Assembly: GCA_037783415.1 (NCBI GenBank)
Contig: JAZGTN010000196.1
Coordinates: 1,054,001 to 1,118,000 of the forward strand
Source of the DNA: Leptasterias polaris
Lineage: Eukaryota; Echinodermata; Asteroidea; Forcipulatida; Asteriidae
Length of the DNA: 64,000 nucleotides
Direction: 5' to 3'
Shown: positions 22,697-33,100 of the stretch, piece by piece
Position numbering within the stretch: position 1 is the stretch's first letter
Layout: each line of letters opens with the position of its first letter
The notes under the pieces: generated by a model
Told to the model about the DNA's origin: nothing
Database searches by the model: none
Seen by the model: only the letters and a program-made list of their open reading frames with translations
Program-made: the position numbers and the translations under genes

Positions 22697-24180
22697 ATGC
22701 CACCGACAGCTTTAAATACAGAAATTGTTTGTTTTTATTTCAATTCGGGTTTCACCTATGATGAGATACTGGCGTCGTTACTAGCGAACCACAATATTTT
22801 GGTAAGCAGGCGAACTCTCCAGCGAAAACTCCGAGGTATGGGTTTGTTTCGGCATTGTTGAATTAGCTTGCTTCCTTGAAGAAGAAGTGCAGAAGTCAGG
22901 CCGCTTACATGGCTACAGATGGATGCATTTGAAATGCATCCAAAATGGCATTAACACTGACAGGGAATCTGTCCGCCTTCTGTTAGGAATCTTAGATCCC
23001 GACGGAGTTAAGTGCAGAGCAAGGAAAAGGCTTCAGAGACGCGTGTATAGAGTTAGAGGTCCGAACTATATGTGGCACATCGACTCTTATGATAAGTTAA
23101 AGCATTATGGAACATGCATTAATGGCTGTATCGACGGGTTTTCGAGACAAATAATATGGTTAGAAGCGTATACAACAAGTAGTGACCCAACAGTAATCGC
23201 AGGTTATTATATGCATGCAGTGCGTGACAGGAGAAGATTTTGGAACCGAGAATACCGTCGTGCAGCAAATGCAGATATTTTTGCGAAGGAACTGCCATGA
23301 TGCACTTGCTGGTGAAAAAAGTGTCATTCTCGGTAGCAGTACGAACAACCAACGTATTGAGTGCTGGTGGAGCATCTTACGCAAACATTGTGCGCAGTTT
23401 TGGATGAACATTTTTCATGAATTGAAAGACGACGGCGAATTCAGTGAAGATTTTCTGGACATTTCACTGATTCAATTTTGCTTCTTGAATCTTATCCAGG
23501 TATGTGTTACTTTCCTTTCTCCATGGTGTTACATTGCAGGCAATATGTTGTTTTATCGCAATTCAGACACCTTCACACCATCAAATTGTTTTAAAGTCAT
23601 TACAGTAAAAAAAACACCACCAGAGATATCAAAATTAGACTGATGGGGGAGAATTGGAACAACCGATGTGCTATTCTATTAAATTTCAATTATTAGTATT
23701 AACATATTATTTCAAGGTGTCCATACCCGTCAATCGGTTGCTGGTATAAACAATTCACATCATGCATGCATGGGGCACTTGAATATTGTGCAATCATCGT
23801 TATCACCACTTTACCCAAATTGAAAATGTATTGCACTTTCTTGTGTATCTATAGGAAGAGCTGGACACAGTTGTTCGAGAGTGGAATGCCCACCGCATCA
23901 GTTCTTCGCGAAATCGCGATGGACCATTTGGACGTCCTGCAGTCATGTACTCCTTGCCTCAACTGTACGGAGCCATAGACCTGTGCGTGCCTGTCCATCT
24001 TGAAGAAATAGAAGTGTGTGACAGTGAATGCACCTTCAAGGGAGATTACCCCTGTGATGTGGACGTGTTTGAGCTGTGTACCATCTTGATGATAGAGAGT
24101 GGCTTCTCTGTTCCGCGGGACTCAGACGAAGGTCTTCGTTTATATAATTTTCTCAGAACAATAATTCGAAGACAGTTGTA
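22697..24180 (+). pseudogene. HTH + DDE integrase-core protein, spliced, frameshifted
   Basis: The ATG at 22697 opens MPPTALNTEIVCFYFNSGFT, then a helix-turn-helix-like segment (YDEILASLL, VSRRTLQRKLRGMGLF). After a frame change near 22850 it continues IVELACFLEEEVQKSGRLHG into an integrase core: PNYMWHIDSYDKLKHYG with the first Asp and INGCIDGFSRQIIWLEAY. A second frame change near 23225-23240 leads to DFGTENTVVQQMQIF with the second Asp and NQRIECWWSILRK with the Glu, so all three DDE residues are recognisable. A GT-AG intron (CAG|GTATGT at 23499, CTATAG|GAAGAG at 23854) joins in phase to EELDTVVREWNAHRI, ending at TAG 24178. The family is widespread in metazoans as integrase core domain-containing proteins. 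Two frame breaks argue for a pseudogene unless they are assembly errors. Confidence 0.75.
23855..24180 (+). CDS. C-terminal exon of the integrase-core gene
   Basis: This exon is open from the acceptor to its TAG stop, 108 codons. It opens EELDTVVREWNAHRISSSRN and includes GPFGRPAVMYSLPQLYGA, the usual tail of this integrase family, followed by an acidic stretch with several Cys (VCDSECTFKGDYPCDVDVFE). The splice phase (0) matches the donor at 23499. Unlike the upstream part it has no frame break, so it could be under selection or simply be lucky over this length. Confidence 0.65.
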
Positions 24181-24892
24181 GTTCCATTTTACTTGTCTGA
24201 GTCTGAAGGTAGATCAAACACAAACCATGGCCTCAAAGGACTTAGTTTAAGTCCCCCAGAATAAAATAATTCAAAAGAAATCGTGTTAAGCACTCCTTTT
24301 AGGGGGGGGGGGTAAATGGTTCGCAACTACAAGGAACGGAATTGGAACAATTTTGGTATTATTATAAATAGGAATAATTGGTGTTTTTTATCAATAATTT
24401 AGCTATATGATTTTCCTTTTTCTGGTATTTATTTTTTATTTTTTTTTAAAACAGTTTTTATTTTTTTTACCAGGTTATCAACTAAAAAGGTGATTCTTAT
24501 TGTTTCAAATCGTGTGTTAATCGGACGGTTCTCAAATCATTACACAAATTTCCAGTAAACATGTTTAGGCTCAGTAAATTTGTTTTGATGTTAAATATTT
24601 TCGTGGCAATCGAACACTATTCTAAACTAGTACTTCAGTAACCATTACATTTTACTTTTTTCTTGACATTGTCATAGTGTTTTCAAATTGATTAAAACAA
24701 CGAAATTATGGACATTCAATTCAATTCAAATCGATACAATTCACTTTATTTCCAATTCACACACACAAAAGCAAAGAAAGATATACATGAATAGTGATTA
24801 CAGGCGAACAATAAGTGAATAAATGTATGCATTACAAAGCGTAAGTACATTACAAAAACAAATGAAAATGGAAGTAAAGTGAGGCATAAAAA
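24181..24892. other. 3' flank of the integrase gene; no feature
   Basis: AT-rich, with a G-tract at about 24302-24311 and T-runs near 24430-24470. CAATTCAATTCAAATCGATACAATTCAC near 24716 is a short AT-rich repeat. No exon or RNA gene seen. Confidence 0.35.
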
Positions 24893-26672
24893 GCAGAGTG
24901 AGAGTGGGAATTGCCGTCCCTTGACTTGAGCAGAGTGAGGGTGGGAATTGCCGTCCCTTGACTTTAGCTGAGTGAGGGTAGAATTGCCGTCCCTTGACTT
25001 GGGCACATTGAGGGTGGGAATTGCCGTCCCTTGACTTGGGCACATTGAGGGTGGGAATTGCCGTCCCTTGACTTGGGCACAGTGAGGGTGGGAATTGCCG
25101 TCCCTTGACTTTAGCTGAGTGAGGGTGGGAATTGCCGTCCCTTGACTTGGGCAGAGTGAGGGTGGGAATTGCCGTCCCTTGACTTGGGCAGAGTGAGGGT
25201 GGGAATTGCCGTCCCTTGACTTGGGCAGAGTGAGGGTGGGAATTGCCGTCCCTTGACTTGGGCACATTGAGGGTGGGAATTGCCGTCCCTTGACTTGAGC
25301 AGAGTGAGGGTGGGAATTGCCGTCCCTTGACTTTAGCTGAGTGAGGGTAGAATTGCCGTCCCTTGACTTGGGCACATTGAGGGTGGGAATTGCCGTCCCT
25401 TGACTTGGGCAGAATGAGGGTGGGAATTGCCGTCCCTTGACTTGGGCACAGTGAGGGTGGGAATTGCCGTCCCTTGACTTGGGCACATTGAGGGTGGGAA
25501 TTGCCGTCCCTTGACTTGGGCAGAGTGAGGGTGGGAATTGCCGTCCCTTGACTTTAGCTGAGTGAGGGTGGGAATTGCCGTCCATTGACTTGGGCACATT
25601 GAGGGTGGGAATTGCCGTCCCTTGACTTGGGCAGAGTGAGGGTGGGAATTGCCGTCCCTTGACTTGGTCACAGTGAGGGTGGGAATTTCCGTCCCTTGAC
25701 TTGGGCACATTGAGGGTGGGAATTTCCGTCCCTTGACTTGGGCACAGTGAGGGTGGGAATTGCCGTCCCTTGACTTGGGCACATTGAGGGTGGGAATTGC
25801 CGTCCCTTGACTTGGGCAGAATGAGGGTGGGAATTGCCGTCCCTTGACTTGGGCACAGTGAGGGTGGGAATTGCCGTCCCTTGACTTGGGCACATTGAGG
25901 GTGGGAATTGCCGTCCCTTGACTTGGGCAGAGTGAGGGTGGGAATTGCCGTCCCTTGACTTTAGCTGAGTGAGGGTGGGAATTGCCGTCCCTTGACTTGG
26001 ACACATTGAGGGTGGGAATTGCCGTCCCTTGACTTGGGCAGAGTGAGGGTGGGAATTGCCGTCCCTTGACTTGGTCACAGTGAGGGTGGGAATTTCCGTC
26101 CCTTGACTTGGGCACATTGAGGGTGGGAATTTCCGTCCCTTGACTTGGGCACAGTGAGGGTGGGAATTGCCGTCCCTTGACTTGGGCACATTGAGGGTGG
26201 GAATTGCCGTCCCTTGACTTGGGCACATTGAGGGTGGGAATTGCCGTCCCTTGACTTGGGCACAGTGAGAGTGGGAATTGCCGTCCCTTGACTTGGGCAG
26301 AGTGAGGGTGGGAATTGCCGTCCCTTGACTTGGGCAGAGTGAGGGTGGGAATTGCCGTCCCTTGACTTGGGCACATTGAGGGTGGGAATTGCCGTCCCTT
26401 GACTTGATCACAGTGAGGGTGGGAATTGCCGTCCCTTGACTTGGGCAGAGTGAGGGTGGGAATTGCCGTCCCTTGACATGGGCACAGTGAGGGTGGGAAT
26501 TGCCGTCCCTTGACTTGGGCACATTGAGGGTGGGAATTGCCGTCCCTTGACTTGGGCACATTGAGGGTGGGAATTGCCGTCCCTTGACTTGGGCACAGTG
26601 AGGGTGGGAATTGCCGTCCCTTGACTTGGGCACATTGAGGGTGGGAATTTCCGTCCCTTGACTTGGGCACAG
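24893..26672. repeat. 37-bp minisatellite, about 48 copies, 11-unit higher-order repeat
   Basis: A 37-bp unit (GGGAATTGCCGTCCCTTGAC plus a variable TTGGGCACATTGAGGGT part) repeats for 1.78 kb. The variable part exists as CACATTGAG, CACAGTGAG, CAGAGTGAG, CAGAATGAG and TAGCTGAGTGAG types. Since 37 is not a multiple of 3, each minus frame cycles through all three phases, and all three are open over most of the array (apparent ORFs of 320, 445 and 358 codons with a 37-residue period). Distinctive units recur exactly 407 bp apart (25411/25818; 25661/26068), an 11-unit higher-order repeat. Confidence 0.95.
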
Positions 26673-27017
26673 TCCAAGGTGATGGGAATGCTTTTCGGTG
26701 TGCTTTGAAAGTGTGTATTTTCTAACTTCTGCATTCAAAATCAATTCTGTTTAAACTACCTGGTTGCCAGTATTATACTCTACATTTGTTTTATTTTGCA
26801 TTTTGCAATAAAATAATTCCTTCACACAGACAAAAGCTTTTTAGTACAACCGTGTGTTATTTTAATTATGTGCAAAAAGATTCCAGCGAGCAGGGAATAG
26901 TGTGTGTGTAGGGAATGGTAGCATGCAAAGGGTTAGGTACTGTAACTTCAATCATCATTGCAATCATTGCGTTGGAGTAGTATGAAAAGATTTCTGCACT
27001 CTATTTATTTTGAACAG
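26673..27017. other. Upstream flank / intron before the death-domain gene's first coding exon
   Basis: No coding sequence. It ends in TATTTATTTTGAACAG, a possible 3' splice site at 27017, so at least one untranslated exon may lie further upstream; none was identified. AATAAAATAATT occurs near 26808. Confidence 0.4.
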
Positions 27018-27157
27018 ATCCATCATGGCAGTATTCACAGATAACACAACAGATTCACTAACTACAACTACTGAAGGAAGATCAGGATTAACAAATGAGA
27101 ATATCATAGCCATTGCCTCTGTCTGTGTCGGTGCGGTTGGTGTGTTTGTTACAGTAT
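27018..27157 (+). CDS. Exon 1 (coding): N-terminus and membrane segment
   Basis: Starts after an acceptor (TTTTGAACAG) with ATG at 27025 and ends at a strong donor, GTTACAGTAT|GTAAGT, in phase 1. It encodes 44 residues: a Thr-rich stretch (DSLTTTTEG), then NENIIAIASVCVGAVGVFV, a clear hydrophobic helix. An alternative donor 6 bp earlier (ACA|GTATGT) exists but would not keep the phase with exon 2. Confidence 0.6.
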
Positions 27158-30100
27158 GTAAGTTGTTTTTGTTTTTCTGAAGACAGATCTGGCCTTTTCT
27201 GCCAAGTAAATTGATGCGGTACCAAAGTCACAAAATTACCAGCAGTGCATTTTTTTTTACTTTGACTTTTTATTAAAAAAAACCTAAAACTCTGTACACC
27301 TCGCTTGCATTAGGATGGCCATGCTCATCACAACTAGGTCGACAAACTAAAGCTAATCGAGGTAGATTTATCCAGCCTCGCTACAATGGGCAGCGCTGTA
27401 TCACACGCTAGCTCTGCACAAGTCTCTAACCCCTGGAAGGGAAGCTCTAAAAGTCAATGCTGATTGCAAAGTGACTGCTCTGCGTGCACACCTTGTTAAA
27501 AACTGTTGATCGCTTGTAGGAGCTTGTCGGGCGCTTAGTAGGCATGTGTAAAAATGCACTGATTTTGACACAACACATTTCAAATGAATCATGTTTTAAT
27601 ATGGTCACCCTACACTGCGTACAGTTAGATGTACTGCAAGATCGAAAAATTAAAAGGTGGGGGGGGGGGGGGCAATTGCTTTATGTCTTGTTTTACTTTT
27701 GACAGTAAGCTCTGCGTAGTTTCTAACTTAGAATGGATCCACCACAGGACTAATTAAAATATCCAATATGTTTGGATATTTCAAAGTCACACTTTCAGGG
27801 GGTTACGATACAGCAAGGCATTCTGAGAAAGAAAAAAGCATGGCCTGGTGAGATCATACACCACTGGGAAGGAGGTTGTAGACGGATCCTGTTAATTTAT
27901 CTGGACAAGTCGACATTTACGATATCTAAGGAGATCTACAAGTGGCACATTACTCTACATACTGAGATTTTTTCCTTTAGACTACTGTTGTGTGTTGTGA
28001 GTCATTTATACTTAAAAAATAAATTGAGCTTGAACACAGTTTGTTAATAACTTGTATCTATTATCTGTTTTACCTACAGTGGGTTTTCTGCTGAATTGGT
28101 GGAGCAAAATAGGTAAATATTAAAGTACTGACGCTTGAGAACAGTGGAGGGAAGCTCTTTTGAGATGCTCCGCTCCACTCTAGTAGATTTATTATTCAAT
28201 CAAGTTCAGAAGTCGGGCAGACATACATGTAGCTCATAATTTAATTTTTCTGAAATATGTTAGTAGACATTGTCTGAGTGTGGAGCAGCCTTACAAGAAT
28301 ATTAATTTCATATATTTTACTGCTTACCGTAAGGAAAACAAAAGGCACTCTAACTTTTCAAAATTATTGTTTGATAGACAAAACAATTCTAAATCAACTT
28401 TGAACGTGCACAAACATGCACTGTTTATGCTATATCATTTATGTAACACGGCAGGGTCCTTTAAGGTATGAGATTTTAGTTCTTTCACATGTTTTTCTGC
28501 TGTTACTCCCACTGTGGAGAGGTCTACTCACTCGCCCTCAAGTCCGCCATTTTGTGGAGTAAAAAATTGTGTTTTACAAAATGGCAGACTGTGTTAGTTC
28601 ACAAAGTAAAAGAAAAACCACACAATTTTGAAGCATATTTCTGTGGATCATTAAATTCTACTTTTAAAACATTTTTCCAACCGTGTTCATTTCGTAACAA
28701 ATGCTTTCAAATGCTTTTTGAAGCACCAAATCCAAGGCAACGTGCCTCTTTAGCTCACAATAGCCCCATGCAGTTCAAGACAGGCCGTATAAATGCAACG
28801 TTTGGTGTTTGCCATGTGCGCGAGATTAAATTTCAAATTTATAATACCCGCTCCCAATTTACAACTTTTTTTAATGTGCCAAATGATTAATAGGCTATTT
28901 ATGAACTGATAGCACAATTCTTTTTTCATTTAACCAACTTTGTTTAAGACCTCAGAGAACTGAATTTAATACTTTTTAATGCTTTTTTTAGGTCTTGAAT
29001 TTTTTAGGGCTATCAAATTTAAGACTTTTTAAAGATCTGCATACTGTTTAGGTGTCCTTCATGTGTTAATGAAGGAAAATTAAAAACTGCCCCAAGCTTT
29101 CTTTCAACTTGTTTTCAGTCGTGATGACATTTATTTTTATTTAAATTACACATAAAATTATTGCTGCTTTTATGTTAACACAAAAAGTTAACACAAATAA
29201 TTAAATGACTCCTTCAATATTTAATTGAACTGGAATGTGGTTGTTATTTTATTAGATTGTAACTGTTATCTGTGTTTATACACAGGGACTTTCCTGGGGT
29301 GTTGCAGGAGACCAAACACAGGTAATTATTGAAGTACTAAAGCTTGAGAACAGTGGATGGGAGATCTTTTGAAATGCTCCATTCTAGAAGATTTATTATT
29401 CAATCGAGTTCAGAAGTGAGGCAGACATGACTCATGATTCAATTTTTCTGAAATGTGTTACTGCCCACTGTAAGCAAAAACAAAAGGCACTCTAACTTGT
29501 TTAATTTATTGTATGAATGACACTTCATAAACAAATCAATTTCGAACAAACATGCTTTTAAGGCTAGTTTAAACACATCAGGGTCTGTTAAGGTAAGCGA
29601 TCTTAGTTCTCCCAGTATGGAGAAGTCTCCTCACTCGTCCTCTCAAGTATTGCAACTGATTTATCTTGCTGTCAAAAATAAACCCAACTTAAAGATTTAA
29701 AAAACCAAAAATGTAAAGTTGGCTTACACCGTTGCATCTTGAAAGCTGCAAGGAAACGTTCACCATATTCATTAACTCCTTGGGGCACTCCACTGACACA
29801 ATGACATGTTTTTAAAATCAGCAAAGTCTTCAAAATTACTGCAAACAACTTTGCAGGCATCTGCTGCTATAACATAAAAACACTTGATTTAATATATTTT
29901 GGGTGTTGAAGTAGATACAGCACTGTTCATTTAACAAAAGACAACCAAAAACCGCTTAAGCTTCCTTTAACTGATTTTCAGTCGTGCTTTTTGAATAATA
30001 AAATGAGTACAACCTGTACAAAATCACAAGACATTTTAGCCATGGCTTTTGAAAATTCAAGCTATCCTCAACCCAGTGTCTTCACTCCCATCAATAATGT

Positions 30101-33100
30101 TTGATTCCATTCACAAGTTCTTTGAAACTCATCTTGTACTTAACTAGTCTTTAATTTGACTGATTAACAAAAATTACCCTTTACTTCACCTTTTACTTCA
30201 TGATGATGTTAACCAAAATTGCATATTCGTTTTCTTTAAAGCTACTTTTTCCATCCAACCATACCACTTCCATCCATGTTTATGTAGTGTTACCAGACTT
30301 CAAGTCTTTAGTCTTTAGGCACAATGCCTCCTTTCCGCCCCCCTCCCCACCAACACACACCCTTTTCTTGTGGATTTTCTCTTACCAGGCCCGGGGGTGA
30401 GGGTCGCTCAATTTGTTTTGTTCAACCCAAAATCATTTAAAATTTACCCAGTCAAATTCCCTTTTGGTGAATTCAATATCTGGTGGCGGCTTCCCCAGGT
30501 TGTATCGTACTTGGATGTGATTGCTGGCTCACACAAAATAGGGAGACGGCTAACATAGGTCTAGATAGCTCAGTTGGTAGAGCGCCGGTACATTAATCCG
30601 GAGGTCGTTGGTTCAAATTCCGCTCTAGCTAGTACATTTTTCTTTGTTCAACCCAAACTCATTTAAAATTTACCCAGTCAAATTCCCTTTTGGTGAATTC
30701 AATATCTGGCTGCGGCTTCCCCAGGTTGTATCGTACTTGGATGTGATCCCTGGCTCACACAAAATAGGGAGACGGCCAACATAGGTCCAGATAGCTCAGT
30801 TGGTAGAGCGCCGGTACATTAATCCGGAGGTCGTTGGTTCAAATTCCGCTCTAGCTAGTACATTTTTCTTTGTTCAACCCAAACTCATTTAAAATTTACC
30901 CAGTCAAATTCCCTTTTGGTGAATTCAATATCTGGCTGCGGCTTCCCCAGGTTGTATCGTACTTGGATGTGATCCCTGGCTCACACAAAATAGGGAGACG
31001 GCCAACATAGGTCCAGATAGCTCAGTTGGTAGAGCGCCGGTACGTTAATCCGGAGGTCGTTGGTTCAAATTCCGCTCTAGCTAGTACATTTTTCTTTGTT
31101 CAACCCAAACTCATTTAAAATTTACCCAGTCAGTTTCCCTTGTGGTTTATCATTTGATAAAAAAAATAAATAAATAAATAAAAATCCAGTGCCCCCACCC
31201 CCTCCCGCGTCATATGAGCGACGGGTGGCGCTAACGTGCCGATGTCTTTTTTTTCATATTCGCTCCCCCCAAAAAAATAAAAATATTAATAATAAATAAA
31301 GATAACAATAAAATAGATTAATAAAAATAAAATAAAAATCGCCCCCCGCCCCCCAAAAAAGGGTTATAAGAATAATTCCTTTTACAGGCCTGCCCCTAAC
31401 AATTGTTTTTGTATCCCCCACCCCTCTTTAGAACTGTAGGTTTATGATGACGCCTCAAATTTCTTCAAGCTTGCCTTTCAATACATGATTCTCACTCGAC
31501 ACGGGGAGAAGCTACATATTTAATAATTTACAAACTTTAAGCCTTATGAACTTTTTAAGTGCGTTACGGTCCTATTTTCTTTGCATGTCCTTGAAAAGAT
31601 GTTTTCTAATAAAAATTAGTGCATAAGGTCTTTATGCACTGTATGCAGTACAGGCCTATATCGAGTACAGGGCCTACTATCAAAAGATGCTGTGTTTTTC
31701 GTGATCTCACACACAAGATCTCATCTCATGACGACGTGCTTGAACACGGCCTCATGCATGATTTTACTCTTCCCTAAAAATATTGTGCTTTCTCAGCTTC
31801 GACAGATTTTTGGTGAACAAAACACTTCGGATTTATCACGGAGTCTTTCTCACTCGACCGAGGCATTGGTGTAGAATGAGCACATTATACCTTTCTATGT
31901 TATTGTCATACCGCCCTCTTGTGACCAGTTTTGGTTAGTTGTCACATGTTTACACTTGGTGTCTGTAGCCATCTTGGATTTAGCCTTGATACAATAAACC
32001 TTTACATGTATCTTACTCATACTCAGTATCAGTCTCTTGCCTAATATTACATGGTGGCAGCGGTGATCTCAACCTAATAAAACATGCCAACAACTCCACA
32101 ACAAGCTGGCCAGCCACAGGTCACAACTCAACTGCCTCTTCCGGGGAAATTTGACGGCGGAAACGGACCTCAACAATGTGAACTGTGGCCAAAATGGATC
32201 AGACGTTTCGAGCGGTATCGTGTGGCTTCGGGTCTGACAAAGAAACTGGACCATGAACAGGTTAGCACTCTCTTGTATGCTATGGGAGATTGTGCCGACG
32301 ATATCTTAATAACTTTAAGGATCTCGGAGGACACCGCAAAATATGATGAAGTGGTACAAGCATTGAACACACACTACGAAGGTCGCCGAAACATTATCGT
32401 GGAGAGGGCTCGCTTCAACAAACGCAAGCAACAGCCAGGGGAGCCAATTGATACATTTATTCAAGACCTATACAGGCTAGCAGATCACTGTGAGTATGCA
32501 GAACTCAAAGATAGCTTAATCAGAGACAGGATTGTCGTTGGTGTCACCGATGATAAACTTTCTGACCGTCTACAATCAAAATCTGACCTCACTCTTGAGA
32601 GAGCTGTTCAGCTTTGCCGTCAAGCTGAGTCTCGTAAACAAAACAGAGATATCGTGCGAGGCGACACACAAGTTGATCACCTCCGTACAACTGGCACTGC
32701 ATCCCAACGCAACAAAAAGGGAACAAGTGCTCCTAGAACTACGAGCCAGGAAACTTCATGTAACTGGTGTGGCAGAGAGAGCCACCAGCGCTCAAAATGC
32801 CCAGCAAAAGATTCAACTTGTGCTAACTGTCAGAAAAGGGGACACTACAAAGCTGTGTGCCGCAGTACAAGGTACACATCCACAAAAGTTCACGAAGTGC
32901 AGGATCACGAATATGATGATGACTTGCCATTCCTCGGTGAAATCTCCAGTAATCAAGATTACTGGAATGCTACCGTATCTGTCAACGGACATAACACAAG
33001 CTTTAAGTTGGACACAGGAGCGACAGTTTCCGTTGTTAGCGACAATGAGCCTTGGTTATCTGGACTGACACTTACCTCGACAAACCAATCACTTCGCGGG

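Larger units (their letters stand above)
28060..29980 (+). repeat. Tandem intragenic duplication carrying exons 2 and 3
   Basis: Sequence from about 28060 to 28560 is repeated, diverged, at about 29265-29660: both have AGTACT...GCTTGAGAACAGTGGA, then GATTTATTATTCAATC and CAGACAT. A later shared block ends in TTTTCAGTCGTG at about 29120 and 29980. The unit is roughly 0.9-1.2 kb with indels. It duplicated a micro-exon whose phase is symmetrical (1-1), so the reading frame was kept. Confidence 0.75.
30420..31145 (+). repeat. 226-bp tandem unit, three copies plus a partial fourth
   Basis: GTTCAACCCAAA starts units at 30420, 30646, 30872 and 31098, exactly 226 bp apart; the last is cut off after about 45 bp. 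Copies are nearly identical, so the amplification is recent. Each full unit has a tRNA-like gene near its 3' end and an upstream conserved block (GGCGGCTTCCCCAGG or GCTGCGGCTTCCCCAGG, then TTGTATCGTACTTGGATG). Confidence 0.95.

Noticed and set aside
24746..26744. Three overlapping minus-strand ORFs (320-445 codons) as genes
   Set aside because: Artefacts of a 37-bp repeat that lacks stops in every phase; kept only as a finding about its openness.
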